A program made the position numbers and the translations under genes. A stretch of DNA of 64,000 bases from Methylobacterium sp. J-067 (GTDB lineage: Bacteria; Pseudomonadota; Alphaproteobacteria; Rhizobiales; Beijerinckiaceae): positions 140,605-204,604 of the forward strand of contig NZ_JAKSXZ010000058.1 in NCBI RefSeq assembly GCF_022829465.1, in the 5' to 3' direction. The notes under the pieces are model-generated. The model was not told the DNA's origin and ran no database searches. It saw only the letters and a program-made list of their open reading frames with translations. Positions 47,900 through 58,793 of this stretch are shown in pieces; the stretch's first letter is position 1, and each line of letters opens with the position of its first letter.

Positions 47900-49723
47900 T
47901 CACGCTGCGATCGTCGGCGCGCGCCGGGTGTCGGTTTCCCGCAGGGTCCGGTCGGCGTAGGTGCCCTGCACGGCGGCACGTCCCCCGTGCTCGTAGAGGT
48001 CGAGCATCAGCGCGGAGTGGATCAACCCGAGATGGCTGAACGCCTGCGGGAAGTTGCCGAGGAATGCGCCGTCCTCCCCGGTCTGCTCCGCGATCAGCCC
48101 GACATCGTTCTGAAGCACCCGCAGGGCGGCGAAGCGGGTCCGGGCCTCGACCTCCCGGCCGAGCCACAGGAGCGCATCCACCAGCCAGAAGGCGCAGAGG
48201 ACGAAGGTCCCCTCCTTGCCGGGAAGGCCGTCGTCGTTCTTGTACCGGTAGACGAGCTGGCCATGGCCCAGGCGCTCGATGATGACATCGACCGTGCGGG
48301 CGAAGACGGCCTCGTCGACGGGGAAGCCCACCATCGGTGCGATGAGCAGGGCCGCGTCGACATCCCCGCCCCCGGCATATTGCGGGTAGTAGCCGTCCGC
48401 ATGCACCGCCTCGCCGTTGACGAAGGCGACGATGCGATCCCGCTCGGCGCACCAGCTCTCCCGGGGGCCGAACAGGCGGATCGCCCGATCCAGGGCCACC
48501 CAGTTCATGATCGCCGCGTGCAGGTAGCGCTGCTCCGGCTTCCTCGGCTCCCACAGCCCCGCATCGGGCTCATGCCAGTGGGCGGCGGAGATGTCCGCCA
48601 GCCGCGCCCCATGCCCATGCAGGCCCTCGGGCAGGGTGCCGCCGAGGCGCTCGTAGAGATAAAACAGGTCGAGCACTTGGCCGTAGGCGTCGGCCTGATG
48701 CTGGTCGGCCGCGCCGTTGCCGTGGTGGACGGGCCCCGATCCGCGCCAGCCCTCGAAGTGCTCGACCACGGTCTCTTCCAGGTCGGCCTCCCCGGAGATG
48801 CTGTAGAGCGGCTTAAGCTGTCCCTCCTCCCGGTCGCACAGGGCGCAGACGAACTCGAAGAACCTTTCCGCCTCGCGGGACATGCCGAACTTCTTGAGGA
48901 CGTAGAAGGACAGGCAGGCGTCCCGGATCCAGCAGAAGCGGTAATCCCAGTTGCGGATCCCGCCGACCTCCTCCGGGAGGGACGTCGTGGCCGCCGCCAC
49001 GATCGCCCCGGTGGGCCCGTACGTCAGGGTCTTGAGCACGAGGGCCGACCGCATCAACTCGTCGGCCAGCGGGCCGACATAGGCGGAGTCCCGCGTCCAC
49101 AGGGCCCAGGTCCGGCGCACGTCCTCCATCAAGGCGTAGGCGTCCGGCGGCGTCGCGGGCGGCTCGCCGAGATACAGGGCGAAGGACCGGCTCTCGCCAC
49201 CCGACAGGGTGAAGCGCGCGACCCCCACCCCGTCCTCGGTCTCGAACCGGGCGTCGGTGGAGAGGCTGGGGCATCCCTCGGCGGTGATGCGGCCGTCACG
49301 CACCGTCAGCGGCGCGAAGGTCTCCGCGAAGCCGGCCAGGGGGCGGTAGGCCGCGATCATGGGGACAGATCCCGATAGTCCCACGATGAGGCGCACAAGC
49401 CGCGGGCGCCCCTGGCCGCCCTCCGGACCGACCATGAAGTCGTAGAGGTGGACGAAGCCGTCCGCCGTGGTGAAGGTCGTTTGCAGGATGTTGGTGCGGC
49501 TGAGGTATTGCCGCGCCGTCTCGTAGTCACCCTCGGGGCGAACGACGAAGTACCCGCCCCGCCGGCGGTCGAGCAGCCGCGAGAAGGTCGGGTCGGAATC
49601 GAACCGCTCCAGGCAAGCCCAATCCAGGGATCCATCCCGGGCCACCAGGGCACAGCCTTCGCAATTGCCGAGCAGCGCGTAGGCTTCGATCGGTTGATAG
49701 GCACGGTCTTCGGGCACAGGCAT
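47900..49723 (-). CDS. Glycoside hydrolase family 15 protein
   Basis: Glucoamylase/trehalase-like enzyme of 607 residues. An N-terminal beta-sandwich (DRAYQPIEAYALLGNCEGCA, GSLDWACLERFDS) leads into the (alpha/alpha)6 barrel with the substrate-binding RNWDYRFCWIRDA and the CAFWLVDALLW helix containing the acidic residue region. These proteins cleave alpha-glucosidic bonds, often trehalose; which one applies here cannot be read. The ATG at 49723 has AGGAG six bases upstream. Cytoplasmic (no signal peptide). Part of the LLM-GH15-SMP30 cluster. Confidence 0.9.
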   Translation of the reverse strand: MPVPEDRAYQPIEAYALLGNCEGCALVARDGSLDWACLERFDSDPTFSRLLDRRRGGYFVVRPEGDYETARQYLSRTNILQTTFTTADGFVHLYDFMVGPEGGQGRPRLVRLIVGLSGSVPMIAAYRPLAGFAETFAPLTVRDGRITAEGCPSLSTDARFETEDGVGVARFTLSGGESRSFALYLGEPPATPPDAYALMEDVRRTWALWTRDSAYVGPLADELMRSALVLKTLTYGPTGAIVAAATTSLPEEVGGIRNWDYRFCWIRDACLSFYVLKKFGMSREAERFFEFVCALCDREEGQLKPLYSISGEADLEETVVEHFEGWRGSGPVHHGNGAADQHQADAYGQVLDLFYLYERLGGTLPEGLHGHGARLADISAAHWHEPDAGLWEPRKPEQRYLHAAIMNWVALDRAIRLFGPRESWCAERDRIVAFVNGEAVHADGYYPQYAGGGDVDAALLIAPMVGFPVDEAVFARTVDVIIERLGHGQLVYRYKNDDGLPGKEGTFVLCAFWLVDALLWLGREVEARTRFAALRVLQNDVGLIAEQTGEDGAFLGNFPQAFSHLGLIHSALMLDLYEHGGRAAVQGTYADRTLRETDTRRAPTIAA

Positions 49724-49788
49724 GGCGGCTCCTCGGCGGCGCTCTCGCGGCGCTCGTTCGGTTTGGGAATGAGAGGGATCGCCGGAGG

Positions 49789-50679
49789 TCAGACGGCGAG
49801 GCGAAACGCCGGTTCGAGCAGTCCTCGGACACCGACATCGACCAGCAGTGTCCGGCCGTGATGGGGATCGGCAGTTCGCGCTGCCTCGTCCATGCCTTCG
49901 TAGCCGGCGGTCACCAGCAACCGGTCGAGGGCGCGTCCGGCGAAGGTGGGGCAGGTCGGTTGCCGCACGGGGACGGGGATCGTGCGGACGCGCTCGCCGG
50001 ACGGGCTGTAAGCGTCGAGGCAACTCGCCCCGAAACGCGCCGTCCAGATCAGACCTTCCACGTCGGTGGCTGCTCCGTCGATGCCACCGTCTCCGTCGCT
50101 GTGATCGTAGTGCGTCTCGGGCTCGCCCCGCGGCAGGCCGGTGGCTGGATCCAGGGCCACGCGCCGAAGCACGCCTTCGGCGGTATCGACGAAGTAACCC
50201 GTGGCCCCGTCGGGGGAGAAGGCGATGCCGTTGGGTGTGGTCAACCCGCGATAGAGGCGCGTGATCTGCGATCCGGCTACGTGGTAGATCGATCCACGTC
50301 CTGGCTCAGCCTTCCGCCCCATGGTGCCGATCCAAAGGGCACCGCTCGGATGTACCCGGCCGTCATTGGAGCGGTTGCCGGGAATGTCTCCTTCAAGGGG
50401 GCAAAGCAAGCCCAGATCGCCGGTCGAGATTGTCCGAACGTACAGTCCATCGTCGGCGGAGAGGAGATGACGGTCTGCATCAATGGCGGCGACGTCGCTC
50501 GCCATGACCGGCAGCGCATGGATCTTTGCCCGCGTCGTTGCCGGATCAAGGGATCGTTCGAACAGCCGGGATTCGAGGATATCGACCCACCACACGGTAT
50601 CGGTCGCGGGATCGTAGCTCGGCCCTTCGCCGAGGTGGCACCGGGTACCGTCCAGAATGACAACCGACTGCTCAGTCAT
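49789..50679 (-). CDS. SMP-30/gluconolactonase family protein
   Basis: Six-bladed beta-propeller lactonase, 296 residues. Metal-binding E18 lies in HLGEGPSYD; further blade signatures are NDGRVHPSGALWIGTMG, TTPNGIAFSPDG and DGAATDVEGLIW. Members hydrolyse aldonolactones in sugar oxidation routes, using a divalent metal. The start MTEQSVVILDG at 50679 fits; longer frame upstream is not supported. It precedes the GH15 gene by 65 bases on the same strand, suggesting that the cluster degrades glucosides to gluconate-like acids. Exact lactone is unknown. Confidence 0.9.
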   Translation of the reverse strand: MTEQSVVILDGTRCHLGEGPSYDPATDTVWWVDILESRLFERSLDPATTRAKIHALPVMASDVAAIDADRHLLSADDGLYVRTISTGDLGLLCPLEGDIPGNRSNDGRVHPSGALWIGTMGRKAEPGRGSIYHVAGSQITRLYRGLTTPNGIAFSPDGATGYFVDTAEGVLRRVALDPATGLPRGEPETHYDHSDGDGGIDGAATDVEGLIWTARFGASCLDAYSPSGERVRTIPVPVRQPTCPTFAGRALDRLLVTAGYEGMDEAARTADPHHGRTLLVDVGVRGLLEPAFRLAV

Positions 50680-51162
50680 TGACAAGCTCGCTCTCCACGG
50701 TCGAGCGATGACGCGTGTACAATCGGCTAGTTCCCAATCCTCGATAACTTGCCGCAGATAGCCTTGATCGCTACACACGTATCAGAATTGCTTCTAATCC
50801 CCACTTCATCTAATGCATTCGTCTGTTGTGCCGATAAGTGGGCGGTCTTTGGGCGACACCAAGCGCATCTGGCGTTCCCACTTCCATCGCGCGCTCGACC
50901 TACCAGAGCTCCTTACCGCGGGTTGCGAGCAGCCCTACCTACAACGCGACGGGATACTCGCGATGCTGGTCCTGGCCGTGGCGCACAGCATCTTCGCTCG
51001 GTCCATGGACGTCATGACGCGCGACGCGGCCGAGGACGTTACCTTCAGCCCTATCGACAAAAGCGAATGGCGCATGACTGCCAGAGTAAGGGCGGAATAT
51101 ACGTCTGCTTTCAGGCTTGTCGGTGAGGCGGTCCAAGCGACTGGTGTGGGTGGACAGCCGAC
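50680..51162. other. Intergenic region with uncertain short frame, 483 nt
   Basis: No gene is convincing. An open frame of 117 codons runs from 50813 to 51166 on the plus strand and overlaps the HxlR gene tail by 4 bases; it has no ribosome site and no family features. The AT-rich start of the region likely carries the SMP-30 promoter. Confidence 0.45.
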
Positions 51163-51537
51163 CTAGTTGGCAACTGTGGATGAGCCCGCGTCGTAGCGCG
51201 CCTGTGCGGCCAACACGTCCTCAATGTGGCTCTCCGCCCATACGCGCAGAGCATCAACAGTTGCAGATAGCGTCTGCCCAAGCGGCGTGATGCTGTACTC
51301 GACCGTCACCGGCACGGTCGGGATGGCCTTGCGGTGGACCAACCCATCTCGCTCCAGGTTCTTCAAGGTCTGCGAGAGCATCTTTTGCGACAAGCCCTCG
51401 ATCGTGCGCCGCAGCTGATTAAACCGGACGGGGCCTTCGCCCAGCAAGCCGAGCACCAGCACCGCCCATTTGTCGGCAACGCGATCCAGCACCAGCCGGG
51501 TTGGACAAGTGGCGGCATAGGGGTTCGAGGTAGGCAT
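51163..51537 (-). CDS. HxlR family transcriptional regulator
   Basis: Winged-helix regulator of 124 residues. The signature CPTRLVLDRVADKWAVLVLGLL, RFNQLRRTIEGLSQKMLSQ and the wing IPTVPVTVEYSITPLGQ are diagnostic of HxlR. Cys10 or Cys11-type conserved Cys at the N-terminus (ATCPTR) may sense electrophiles or redox state as in HypR/QorR relatives. It is divergent from the NAD(P)-binding gene, with a 103-base shared region that contains a 14-bp palindrome. Likely represses that gene and itself. ATG at 51537. Confidence 0.92.
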   Translation of the reverse strand: MPTSNPYAATCPTRLVLDRVADKWAVLVLGLLGEGPVRFNQLRRTIEGLSQKMLSQTLKNLERDGLVHRKAIPTVPVTVEYSITPLGQTLSATVDALRVWAESHIEDVLAAQARYDAGSSTVAN

Positions 51538-51580
51538 GGTGGTTTCCTCCAGGTGACCAAGTGAGTTGTAGGTGCCTTCT

Positions 51581-51594
51581 TTACACCTGTGTAA
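51581..51594. promoter_or_regulatory. Candidate HxlR operator
   Basis: Perfect 6-bp inverted repeat TTACAC-CT-GTGTAA in the divergent promoter region between the HxlR gene and the NAD-binding gene. HxlR proteins bind such palindromes; nearby GGTACC and AGGTGACC elements may be part of a second site. Confidence 0.5.
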
Positions 51595-51640
51595 TTCTCA
51601 TTCACCTGGTACCTATCAGGAACCTAACGGACAGACCACT

Positions 51641-52249
51641 ATGAACGTTGCTCTCATCGGCGCCACCGGCAACGCAGGCGCTCGCATCCTCGGCGAACTG
51701 TCCCAACGTGGGCACAGCGTCACTGCTATCGTCCGCAACCCCGCAAAAGTCCCATCCCTGCCGAGGGTCAGCGCCAAGGCCGGCGATGTGTACGACCAGG
51801 ACGGTCTAGCCGCCCTGATCAAGGGCCATGACGTGGTCATCAGTTCGGTGCACTTTACGGCGAGCGACCCGCACAAGCTGCTCGCAGCGGTCAAGGCCTC
51901 GGGGGTCGCGCGCTACCTTGTCGTTGGTGGTGCAGGAAGTCTGGAGGTCGCGCCGGGCGTCAAGGTCATCGACACCCCCAACTTCCCTCCTCAGTATAAG
52001 GCCGAAGCGGCGGCCGGCGGCGTGTACCTCGACATCCTGCGGGGCGAACGGGAGCTAGACTGGACGTTTCTGTCGCCGTCCGCGCTGTTCATCCCGGGCG
52101 AGCGTACCGGCACGTTCCGCCTCGGCAAGGATGAGCTGCTCGCCAACGACCAAGGCAGTAGCATTTCGTTCGAGGACTATGCCATCGCTCTAGTGGACGA
52201 GCTGGAGCGGCCCGCCCACTCCCGCGAACGGTTCACCGTTGGCTACTGA
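51641..52249 (+). CDS. NAD(P)-dependent oxidoreductase, NmrA/SDR type
   Basis: Atypical short-chain dehydrogenase of 202 residues with an N-terminal GATGNAGARI Rossmann loop and YLVVGGAGSLEV, resembling NmrA-like and quinone/NAD(P)H-binding (QorB-like) proteins. It lacks the usual YxxxK; conserved region around SPSALFIPGERTGTF replaces it. Divergent with an HxlR-type regulator, the common qorB/ytfG arrangement in which redox or quinone stress induces expression. ATG at 51641 with no strong ribosome site. Confidence 0.88.
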   Translation: MNVALIGATGNAGARILGELSQRGHSVTAIVRNPAKVPSLPRVSAKAGDVYDQDGLAALIKGHDVVISSVHFTASDPHKLLAAVKASGVARYLVVGGAGSLEVAPGVKVIDTPNFPPQYKAEAAAGGVYLDILRGERELDWTFLSPSALFIPGERTGTFRLGKDELLANDQGSSISFEDYAIALVDELERPAHSRERFTVGY

Positions 52250-52826
52250 TCCGCCCCCCGTCCCGGGGAGGTAGATGCGAGGAGGGGCCAGCAGAACCCT
52301 CTTTCGTGTCCGCTGAGGGACGTGGCCAGAACGTCCGCTTCAGGAAGCAGGATCAGGGTCCGCTCCCCACCCCAAGCCGAAATTGCCGGGCGGCCGACGA
52401 GTGTCCGCTTCCGGGAAGCGCCTACGGTGGTCCGGACGACCGACATGGGTCGAAAGCGGCTGGCCCGCTCGATGCTGAGAAAGGGCCGTGAGCCGGCGCT
52501 TGCGGTGTCCAGTTCCCCCGCCACGCCGACCCTCACGCAACCGCCCGGCCAAGGCATCACGGGCGGGATGGGAGGAACTGGCTCGCATCCGCCTGTCGTC
52601 GCGTGCTCGCCTGCTGCGGGCCGTGCGGTGTCGCGAACGCCTCGGGCACGCGTGCAGGGAAGGCTTCACTTTATCAGGCACGCTTGGACCTGTCCCCAGA
52701 GCGCTCGCTAAGCACCTCAATCAGGCCGTATGCTGGTCACCCAAGGTATGCCCGCACCTGTGACACTGACGCTGGGACACATTGCGCACGATCGACCGTT
52801 CTTCAGTCTCTCAGCGAAAGACTTCT
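52250..52826. other. Intergenic region with decayed repeats, 577 nt
   Basis: No gene is supported. From 52300 to 52460 there are repeated GTCCGCT or TCCGCTTC units with AAGC partners (e.g. GAACGTCCGCTTCAGGAAGC), a pattern seen in other intergenic spots here. Overlapping frames on both strands are short and unlike protein. The end before 52827 should hold the promoter for the small secreted gene. Confidence 0.5.
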
Positions 52827-53102
52827 ATGAATAAGCGTATTCTCGTTGCGGCGTTTGTCGCAGCGCTCACTACTCCTGCCTTCGCCCAGGTTTTAGAAAG
52901 CCCGACCACTACAACCGTTATTGTCCCCCGTGGTGCGCCAGGTGTCGTCACCCGTCGGCCGGGCTCGACGGGTGAAGAGGGCTCTGCCAGCTACTCGCCG
53001 ACCGGACGTGCTGCGGACGGCATTTCGAACGACTCGGCCGCTTCTGGCAATGAAGGGCAGCCCTCCCGAATGGGTTCGACGGGAAGCGGCGGCGGCAAGT
53101 AG
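52827..53102 (+). CDS. Small secreted low-complexity protein
   Basis: Predicted secreted protein of 91 residues. A clear signal peptide (MNKRILVAAFVAALTTPAFA, residues 1-20, cleaved before Q) precedes a Gly/Ser/Thr/Pro-rich, probably disordered mature part ending GSTGSGGGK. Unrecognised; similar tiny exported proteins are frequent in Methylobacterium. The ATG at 52827 is chosen so the signal peptide begins the protein; the frame is open 15 codons upstream. Convergent with the HTH gene. Confidence 0.7.
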   Translation: MNKRILVAAFVAALTTPAFAQVLESPTTTTVIVPRGAPGVVTRRPGSTGEEGSASYSPTGRAADGISNDSAASGNEGQPSRMGSTGSGGGK

Positions 53103-53221
53103 TCATAGTCGAGGGTAGCCTCTGTCCTTGGCAGCCCTTCTTCTATCCCTGAGTGTGGCCCCGGCGCGTGGCCTTCCACAGCGCAGCGACGGGGCCACGC
53201 GCCTGCCATCCGCGACCGTGC

Positions 53222-53992
53222 TCACGATGCCCTGCCATGGGCTGCGATCCATTCTCGCTGGGGTCTGGCTGTCCCCGTTTTTCTGGGTTTAAAGATCTTA
53301 GTAGACATGCGGTTCGGGGATTTGCACCCACCCCCCATGCGTGAGGTGCCGCCACCATGGGAGTACCGTGATGGTTTCGCCTTCCTGGCCAGCCGTAGCC
53401 ACGCGACCCATTCCGGCGAAACGATCCGCACCACATTCGTGTCGTTGCGATAGCCGGTTAGCCGCCGTTCCTCGACGGTGAGCAGGCCGAGCTTGCGGGC
53501 CTCGCGGATCGCGTTGCGCACCGTCGTCTCGGCGACCCCTACCAGAGCGGCGAGGTGCGGGACGGACAACCGGCAATCGCCCCGGCGGGCGGTCTCGGCG
53601 GCGATCAAGGCAAGGGCGGCTTGCTCGGCCAGGGTGAACCGGGCCGCAAGGGCTGGAGGAAGCCGTCCAGAGGCCGCCCAGCGGCGGCGGCGCTCAAGGC
53701 TGGCATCCGTGCGCGGCCGGGAGCCTGCGCCCGTCCTGGGGCTGTTCTGACGATCCTGCGGGGCGTCTGCCACGCGAGCGGCAGGGGTTCCCGTTGGGTT
53801 CGGGCTCTGTCCACCGCTGTGTGCGGCGCTCGACAATCGCCGCGCCTCGATCAAGGCGGCCAGCGTCTCGGCCTCGGCCTCGGTGATCTGTCCCTCGGCA
53901 TAGGCGCGCCACATCGCGCCCGTCACCACGGGCAGCGCGGCGCGCGGCGCGTCCTCCGCCTGTCGGCGGATCGCATCGGCATAGGTGTTCAT
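53222..53992 (-). CDS. Helix-turn-helix domain protein (replication- or plasmid-type)
   Basis: Protein of 256 residues. A winged-helix segment at about 140-200 (LTLAEQAALALIAAETARRG, VPHLAALVGVAETTVRNAIR, LGLLTVEERRLTGYRNDTN) is typical of the HTH proteins seen in plasmid or integrated-element replication and regulation. The N-terminal part has an acidic helix; the middle is Pro/Arg-rich and the end very basic (RKAKPSRYSHGGGTS). Function unproven. It lies in an accessory-looking region. ATG 53992 is chosen because MNTYADAIRRQ begins a helix after a non-conserved leader. Confidence 0.7.
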   Translation of the reverse strand: MNTYADAIRRQAEDAPRAALPVVTGAMWRAYAEGQITEAEAETLAALIEARRLSSAAHSGGQSPNPTGTPAARVADAPQDRQNSPRTGAGSRPRTDASLERRRRWAASGRLPPALAARFTLAEQAALALIAAETARRGDCRLSVPHLAALVGVAETTVRNAIREARKLGLLTVEERRLTGYRNDTNVVRIVSPEWVAWLRLARKAKPSRYSHGGGTSRMGGGCKSPNRMSTKIFKPRKTGTARPQREWIAAHGRAS

Positions 53993-54283
53993 CCACGGTC
54001 CCTCACGGGCCGCGATCCAGGGTCCAGGCAAGCCTTTCCTGTTGCCGAAACTGACGTTTCAGCTTGACTCCCGAGGGGAGATCATGGCTTGTGAGGGGAA
54101 GTCACTCGCGCCTCACAGCGCCTCAGGTTTTCAGCAGCCTCTTCCTTGCCGGGAAGGGGCTGTTGGCTTTTCAGGGTCTATCTCGCGGCGATGGTCTCCT
54201 GATCCGGCTCACGACTCGCGAAGGCGAGCGAGGCCGTGACCGCCCATGTCGGCTGCGGGCGGTGGTTAAGTCAACGTTGAGGA

Positions 54284-54565
54284 ATGATCCACTCGACCAT
54301 GCAGGCCAAGCCCTCGACCCTCGCTGACCTCCGCAACGCTGGGATCGTCACCAGCACAGAGATTGTGTCGGCGATCGATCACTTCGTGCGCGATCCCGCT
54401 GGGCCGCCCTATCGCTTCGCCAGCGGGCATACGCTCGACGTCGCGGGGATCCTGGCAACCGAGATGCCGGGAGAGACCCTTACGTCGCGGACTGTGCTGC
54501 AGGAGAAGACCTTCCGGACGAAGGTCGCGGCCGCGATCATGGCGGCGCATCCCATCATGCCGTGA
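54284..54565 (+). CDS. Hypothetical protein, 93 residues
   Basis: Unrecognised protein of 93 residues (STLADLRNAGIVTSTEIVSA, HTLDVAGILATEMPGETLTS, KTFRTKVAAAIMAAH). It is probably helical and cytoplasmic, and could be a truncated transcription-factor-like or conserved hypothetical gene. Two candidate starts: ATG 54284 and ATG 54299. It is followed 49 bases later by the PAS gene. Support is limited to composition and absence of competing frames. Confidence 0.45.
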   Translation: MIHSTMQAKPSTLADLRNAGIVTSTEIVSAIDHFVRDPAGPPYRFASGHTLDVAGILATEMPGETLTSRTVLQEKTFRTKVAAAIMAAHPIMP

Positions 54566-54614
54566 CGAGTTACGCCGTTCTGGAACGCTTCGGTACTTCC
54601 CGTACTAATGAAGG

Positions 54615-55112
54615 ATGACCTTCGTCGAGTTTGTGGGTGCCTTTCTTGATGAGGCTGCAATCGCGGTCGTCGTCACCGATGCCGAGCTTAATCGCCCAGG
54701 TCCGACGATCCTGTACGTCAACGCTGCATTTGGTTTCTTGACCGGCCGGGATCATACATCCCTTGTCGGGACGAGCCCTCGCTTTATGCAGGGCAAGGAC
54801 ACCCGCCGGACCAGTCTCGACGCATTTCATCATACCCTTAAGTATGGTGGGCGCTTCCACGGCTTCCTTACGAATTACCGTCCTGACGGCACGAAGTACC
54901 GGGTCGAGATCGACTGCCGACCGTGCCGCGGGCCCGACGGCCAAATATTCGCGTTCATCGCGTTCCAGCGTGAGGTGATGCGCCGTGTCGGACGACCTTC
55001 CGTCGGTCAGGCAGGTCGCTACACTCCCACCAACATAAGTAACACTCCCGTGACCGCCGCTTTGCGGACAATGCGTGTGTTCGAAGAGGTCATAGAAAAA
55101 GACGTGCTGTGA
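54615..55112 (+). CDS. Single PAS-domain protein resembling LOV but lacking the photoactive cysteine
   Basis: Stand-alone PAS protein of 165 residues. The LOV-type signature is GTSPRFMQGKDT at residues 52-63, where the usual GxNCRFLQ has Pro55 instead of the flavin-adduct Cys. Other LOV-like elements are TDAELNRPGPTILYVNAAF, NYRPDGTKYRVEI and IAFQREV. It is therefore unlikely to be a photosensor by the normal mechanism and may bind another ligand or work as an interaction domain. No effector domain is fused; a chemoreceptor and an HD-GYP regulator follow on the same strand. Confidence 0.82.
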   Translation: MTFVEFVGAFLDEAAIAVVVTDAELNRPGPTILYVNAAFGFLTGRDHTSLVGTSPRFMQGKDTRRTSLDAFHHTLKYGGRFHGFLTNYRPDGTKYRVEIDCRPCRGPDGQIFAFIAFQREVMRRVGRPSVGQAGRYTPTNISNTPVTAALRTMRVFEEVIEKDVL

Positions 55113-55361
55113 ATGATATCCAATCAATGCATCGTTCAACCTAACATGCATTACTATTCCTTCATATATAACTTGCGCTCAAATTAATATCTGATTCATC
55201 AGTTAAGATGATGATGGAGATACTGGTAGAGCGGGACGCAGCGATTGTCCTCGCTTTGCTCGCATCGCGTTCCACTTGCCCATGCGGCTAAGTCTGACCG
55301 TCAATCCTTTGGGATTGTGGATCGGTAGACCTATGGGCTCGCCTACCTGAGCGGTCGAACT

Positions 55362-57053
<1,692 letters not shown>

Positions 57054-57150
57054 GGCGATGAAGCTCGTTGACGCCACGCGCTGAAGCGTCATCGGACCGA
57101 TCTACTATCTCCTCAAATACGTGACATTCCTTCGATTGGAGATTGCCGCC

Positions 57151-58263
57151 ATGGACGTTCTCCTCGTCGACGACAGCACGACGGTGCTGATGCGCCTGCA
57201 GCGGTTGCTGGAGAGCGAGCATGGCGCCGAGGTCGTCGCTCACGACGACCCGCTCGCCGCCTTGGTTGAGGGCCGCACGCGAGCCTTCGATCTCGTACTC
57301 GTCGACCAGAACATGCCCGAGATGGACGGGATCACTCTCATTCGGGAGCTGCGGACAATCGCGCACTATGCCCAAGTGCCAATCGCGATGATCACCGCCG
57401 ACACGACTGAGGAGGTACGTATGGCGGCGCTGGAGGCCGGGGCAACCGACTTCCTCGACAAGCGCATCAAGGGGATCGAAATGAGCGCGCGCCTGCGCAA
57501 CCTGGTGCGCTTGGCCAACGCTGTGCGCCACCTCGACGAGGCGGCGTCGTCGATGGCGGGTGAGATCGAGCGGGCGACGCGCCATTTGGTCGAGAGGGAG
57601 GCCGAGGTCATCTTCCGCCTCGCCCTGGCTGTAGAGTACCGCGACAACGACACCGGCGACCACACGTGGCGGGTCGCACGCTACAGTCAGATCATCGCGA
57701 AAGCGCTAGGCCTCGAACCGGAGTACTGCTGGCGCCTCAAGCTCGCGGCTCCGCTTCACGATGTCGGCAAAGTCGCCGTACCAGACGGGATCCTGCTGAA
57801 GAAGGGCCCGCTGGACGAGGCGGAGTTCGCGGTGATCCGCATGCACCCGTTGGTCGGCAAGCGTATCCTCGATGGGAGCACGTCGGAGCTGATCCGCCTC
57901 GCGGCGGAGATCGCAGAGGCGCATCACGAGCGCTGGGATGGTAGCGGCTATCCGCACGGGCTTGCGGGCCTGGACATTCCCCTGGCGGCACGGATCGTCG
58001 CGGTGGCGGACGTGTTCGACGCGTTGACGACGGTGCGTCCCTACAAGGGGGCGATGGGCTTCGAGGAGGCCATCCTTTGCCTTGAAGCGGAGAGGGGCAA
58101 GCACTTCGACCCGGCATGTGTCGAGGCCTTCGTATCGGCTTGGGACGAGGTTCTCGCCGTTCACTCGGCCAGGAGCGGGGGCGCGTCGGCCGCGTTCGTG
58201 CGGGGCATCGAACCCTGGGCCCGCGTCCCTGAGATGCGGCGAGAAGTGACCGTCGCCGAGTAG
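57151..58263 (+). CDS. Response regulator with HD-GYP phosphodiesterase domain
   Basis: Two-domain regulator of 370 residues. Receiver domain: acidic pair D7-D8, phospho-acceptor D52, K104. HD-GYP domain: DHTWRVARYS, H203-D204 in HDVGK, HHERWDGSGYP with the GYP at 266-268. It degrades cyclic di-GMP when the receiver is phosphorylated, linking the upstream chemoreceptor to motility or biofilm decisions by inference. ATG 57151 chosen with GGAG nine bases upstream; an upstream GTG at 57121 is less likely. All catalytic metal residues appear present. Confidence 0.94.
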   Translation: MDVLLVDDSTTVLMRLQRLLESEHGAEVVAHDDPLAALVEGRTRAFDLVLVDQNMPEMDGITLIRELRTIAHYAQVPIAMITADTTEEVRMAALEAGATDFLDKRIKGIEMSARLRNLVRLANAVRHLDEAASSMAGEIERATRHLVEREAEVIFRLALAVEYRDNDTGDHTWRVARYSQIIAKALGLEPEYCWRLKLAAPLHDVGKVAVPDGILLKKGPLDEAEFAVIRMHPLVGKRILDGSTSELIRLAAEIAEAHHERWDGSGYPHGLAGLDIPLAARIVAVADVFDALTTVRPYKGAMGFEEAILCLEAERGKHFDPACVEAFVSAWDEVLAVHSARSGGASAAFVRGIEPWARVPEMRREVTVAE

Positions 58264-58306
58264 ATCCTCACCGCAATCGAGTGTCGGCAAGCCGAAATGC
58301 AGGGAC

Positions 58307-58657
58307 ATGACTGCAACCATAATTTTCTTGAAGGCTCAGCAACCTCAGTTGACTGCGATCTCTGAACTGGAAGAGCTGCCATCACCCAACCTCGGCGCCG
58401 CATTGTTAGAGTTATGGCGACGGCGTGACGAGCTTCTGGCGGTGATCGAAGGCTTGCGCCGTCCATCTCTCGCGACACACGCGCGCTTCGGTCCATTGGT
58501 GGCTAGCCTGGAGGCGTTGGCGGTCCAAGGGTTGGTCGAAGTCGATCTACTCATTCGGGAGGTCGAGCAGATGACCAATTTCCTCGTGACAAACGAGCCA
58601 GCAGTGGGCCGCCTCGAACAAGGCGAGGCTCCCCGCGTCGGTCTGTTCACGGGCTAG
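58307..58657 (+). CDS. Hypothetical protein downstream of HD-GYP regulator
   Basis: Unrecognised 116-residue helical protein (IISELEELPSPN-type region, LLELWRRRDELLAVIEGLRR, LATHARFGPLVASLEAL). Start ATG 58307 with AGGG close by. It follows the HD-GYP gene by 43 bases on the same strand and may be the last gene of that operon. Probably cytoplasmic and helical-bundle-like. Function not deducible. Confidence 0.6.
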   Translation: MTATIIFLKAQQPQLTAISELEELPSPNLGAALLELWRRRDELLAVIEGLRRPSLATHARFGPLVASLEALAVQGLVEVDLLIREVEQMTNFLVTNEPAVGRLEQGEAPRVGLFTG

Positions 58658-58793
58658 GCGGACATGGACCACATTTAGCCGCCGGAGCAGCCAGCACGAC
58701 AAGGCGAGCAGGTAGAAGGACCGGACGGTCTAGCGCGGCGACAAGTGGCGGAAGGGTGGGCGACAGGCTAGACAGCGGGGAGTGTGGTCGGCA

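Noticed and set aside
50813..51166. 117-codon frame in the gap before the HxlR gene
   Set aside because: No ribosome site, no recognised domain and it runs into the HxlR gene; could be a decayed gene but unsupported.
53155..53198. GTGGCCCCG/CGGGGCCAC repeat as terminator
   Set aside because: Loop of 26 bases and no T-run; left as a chance or weak structure.
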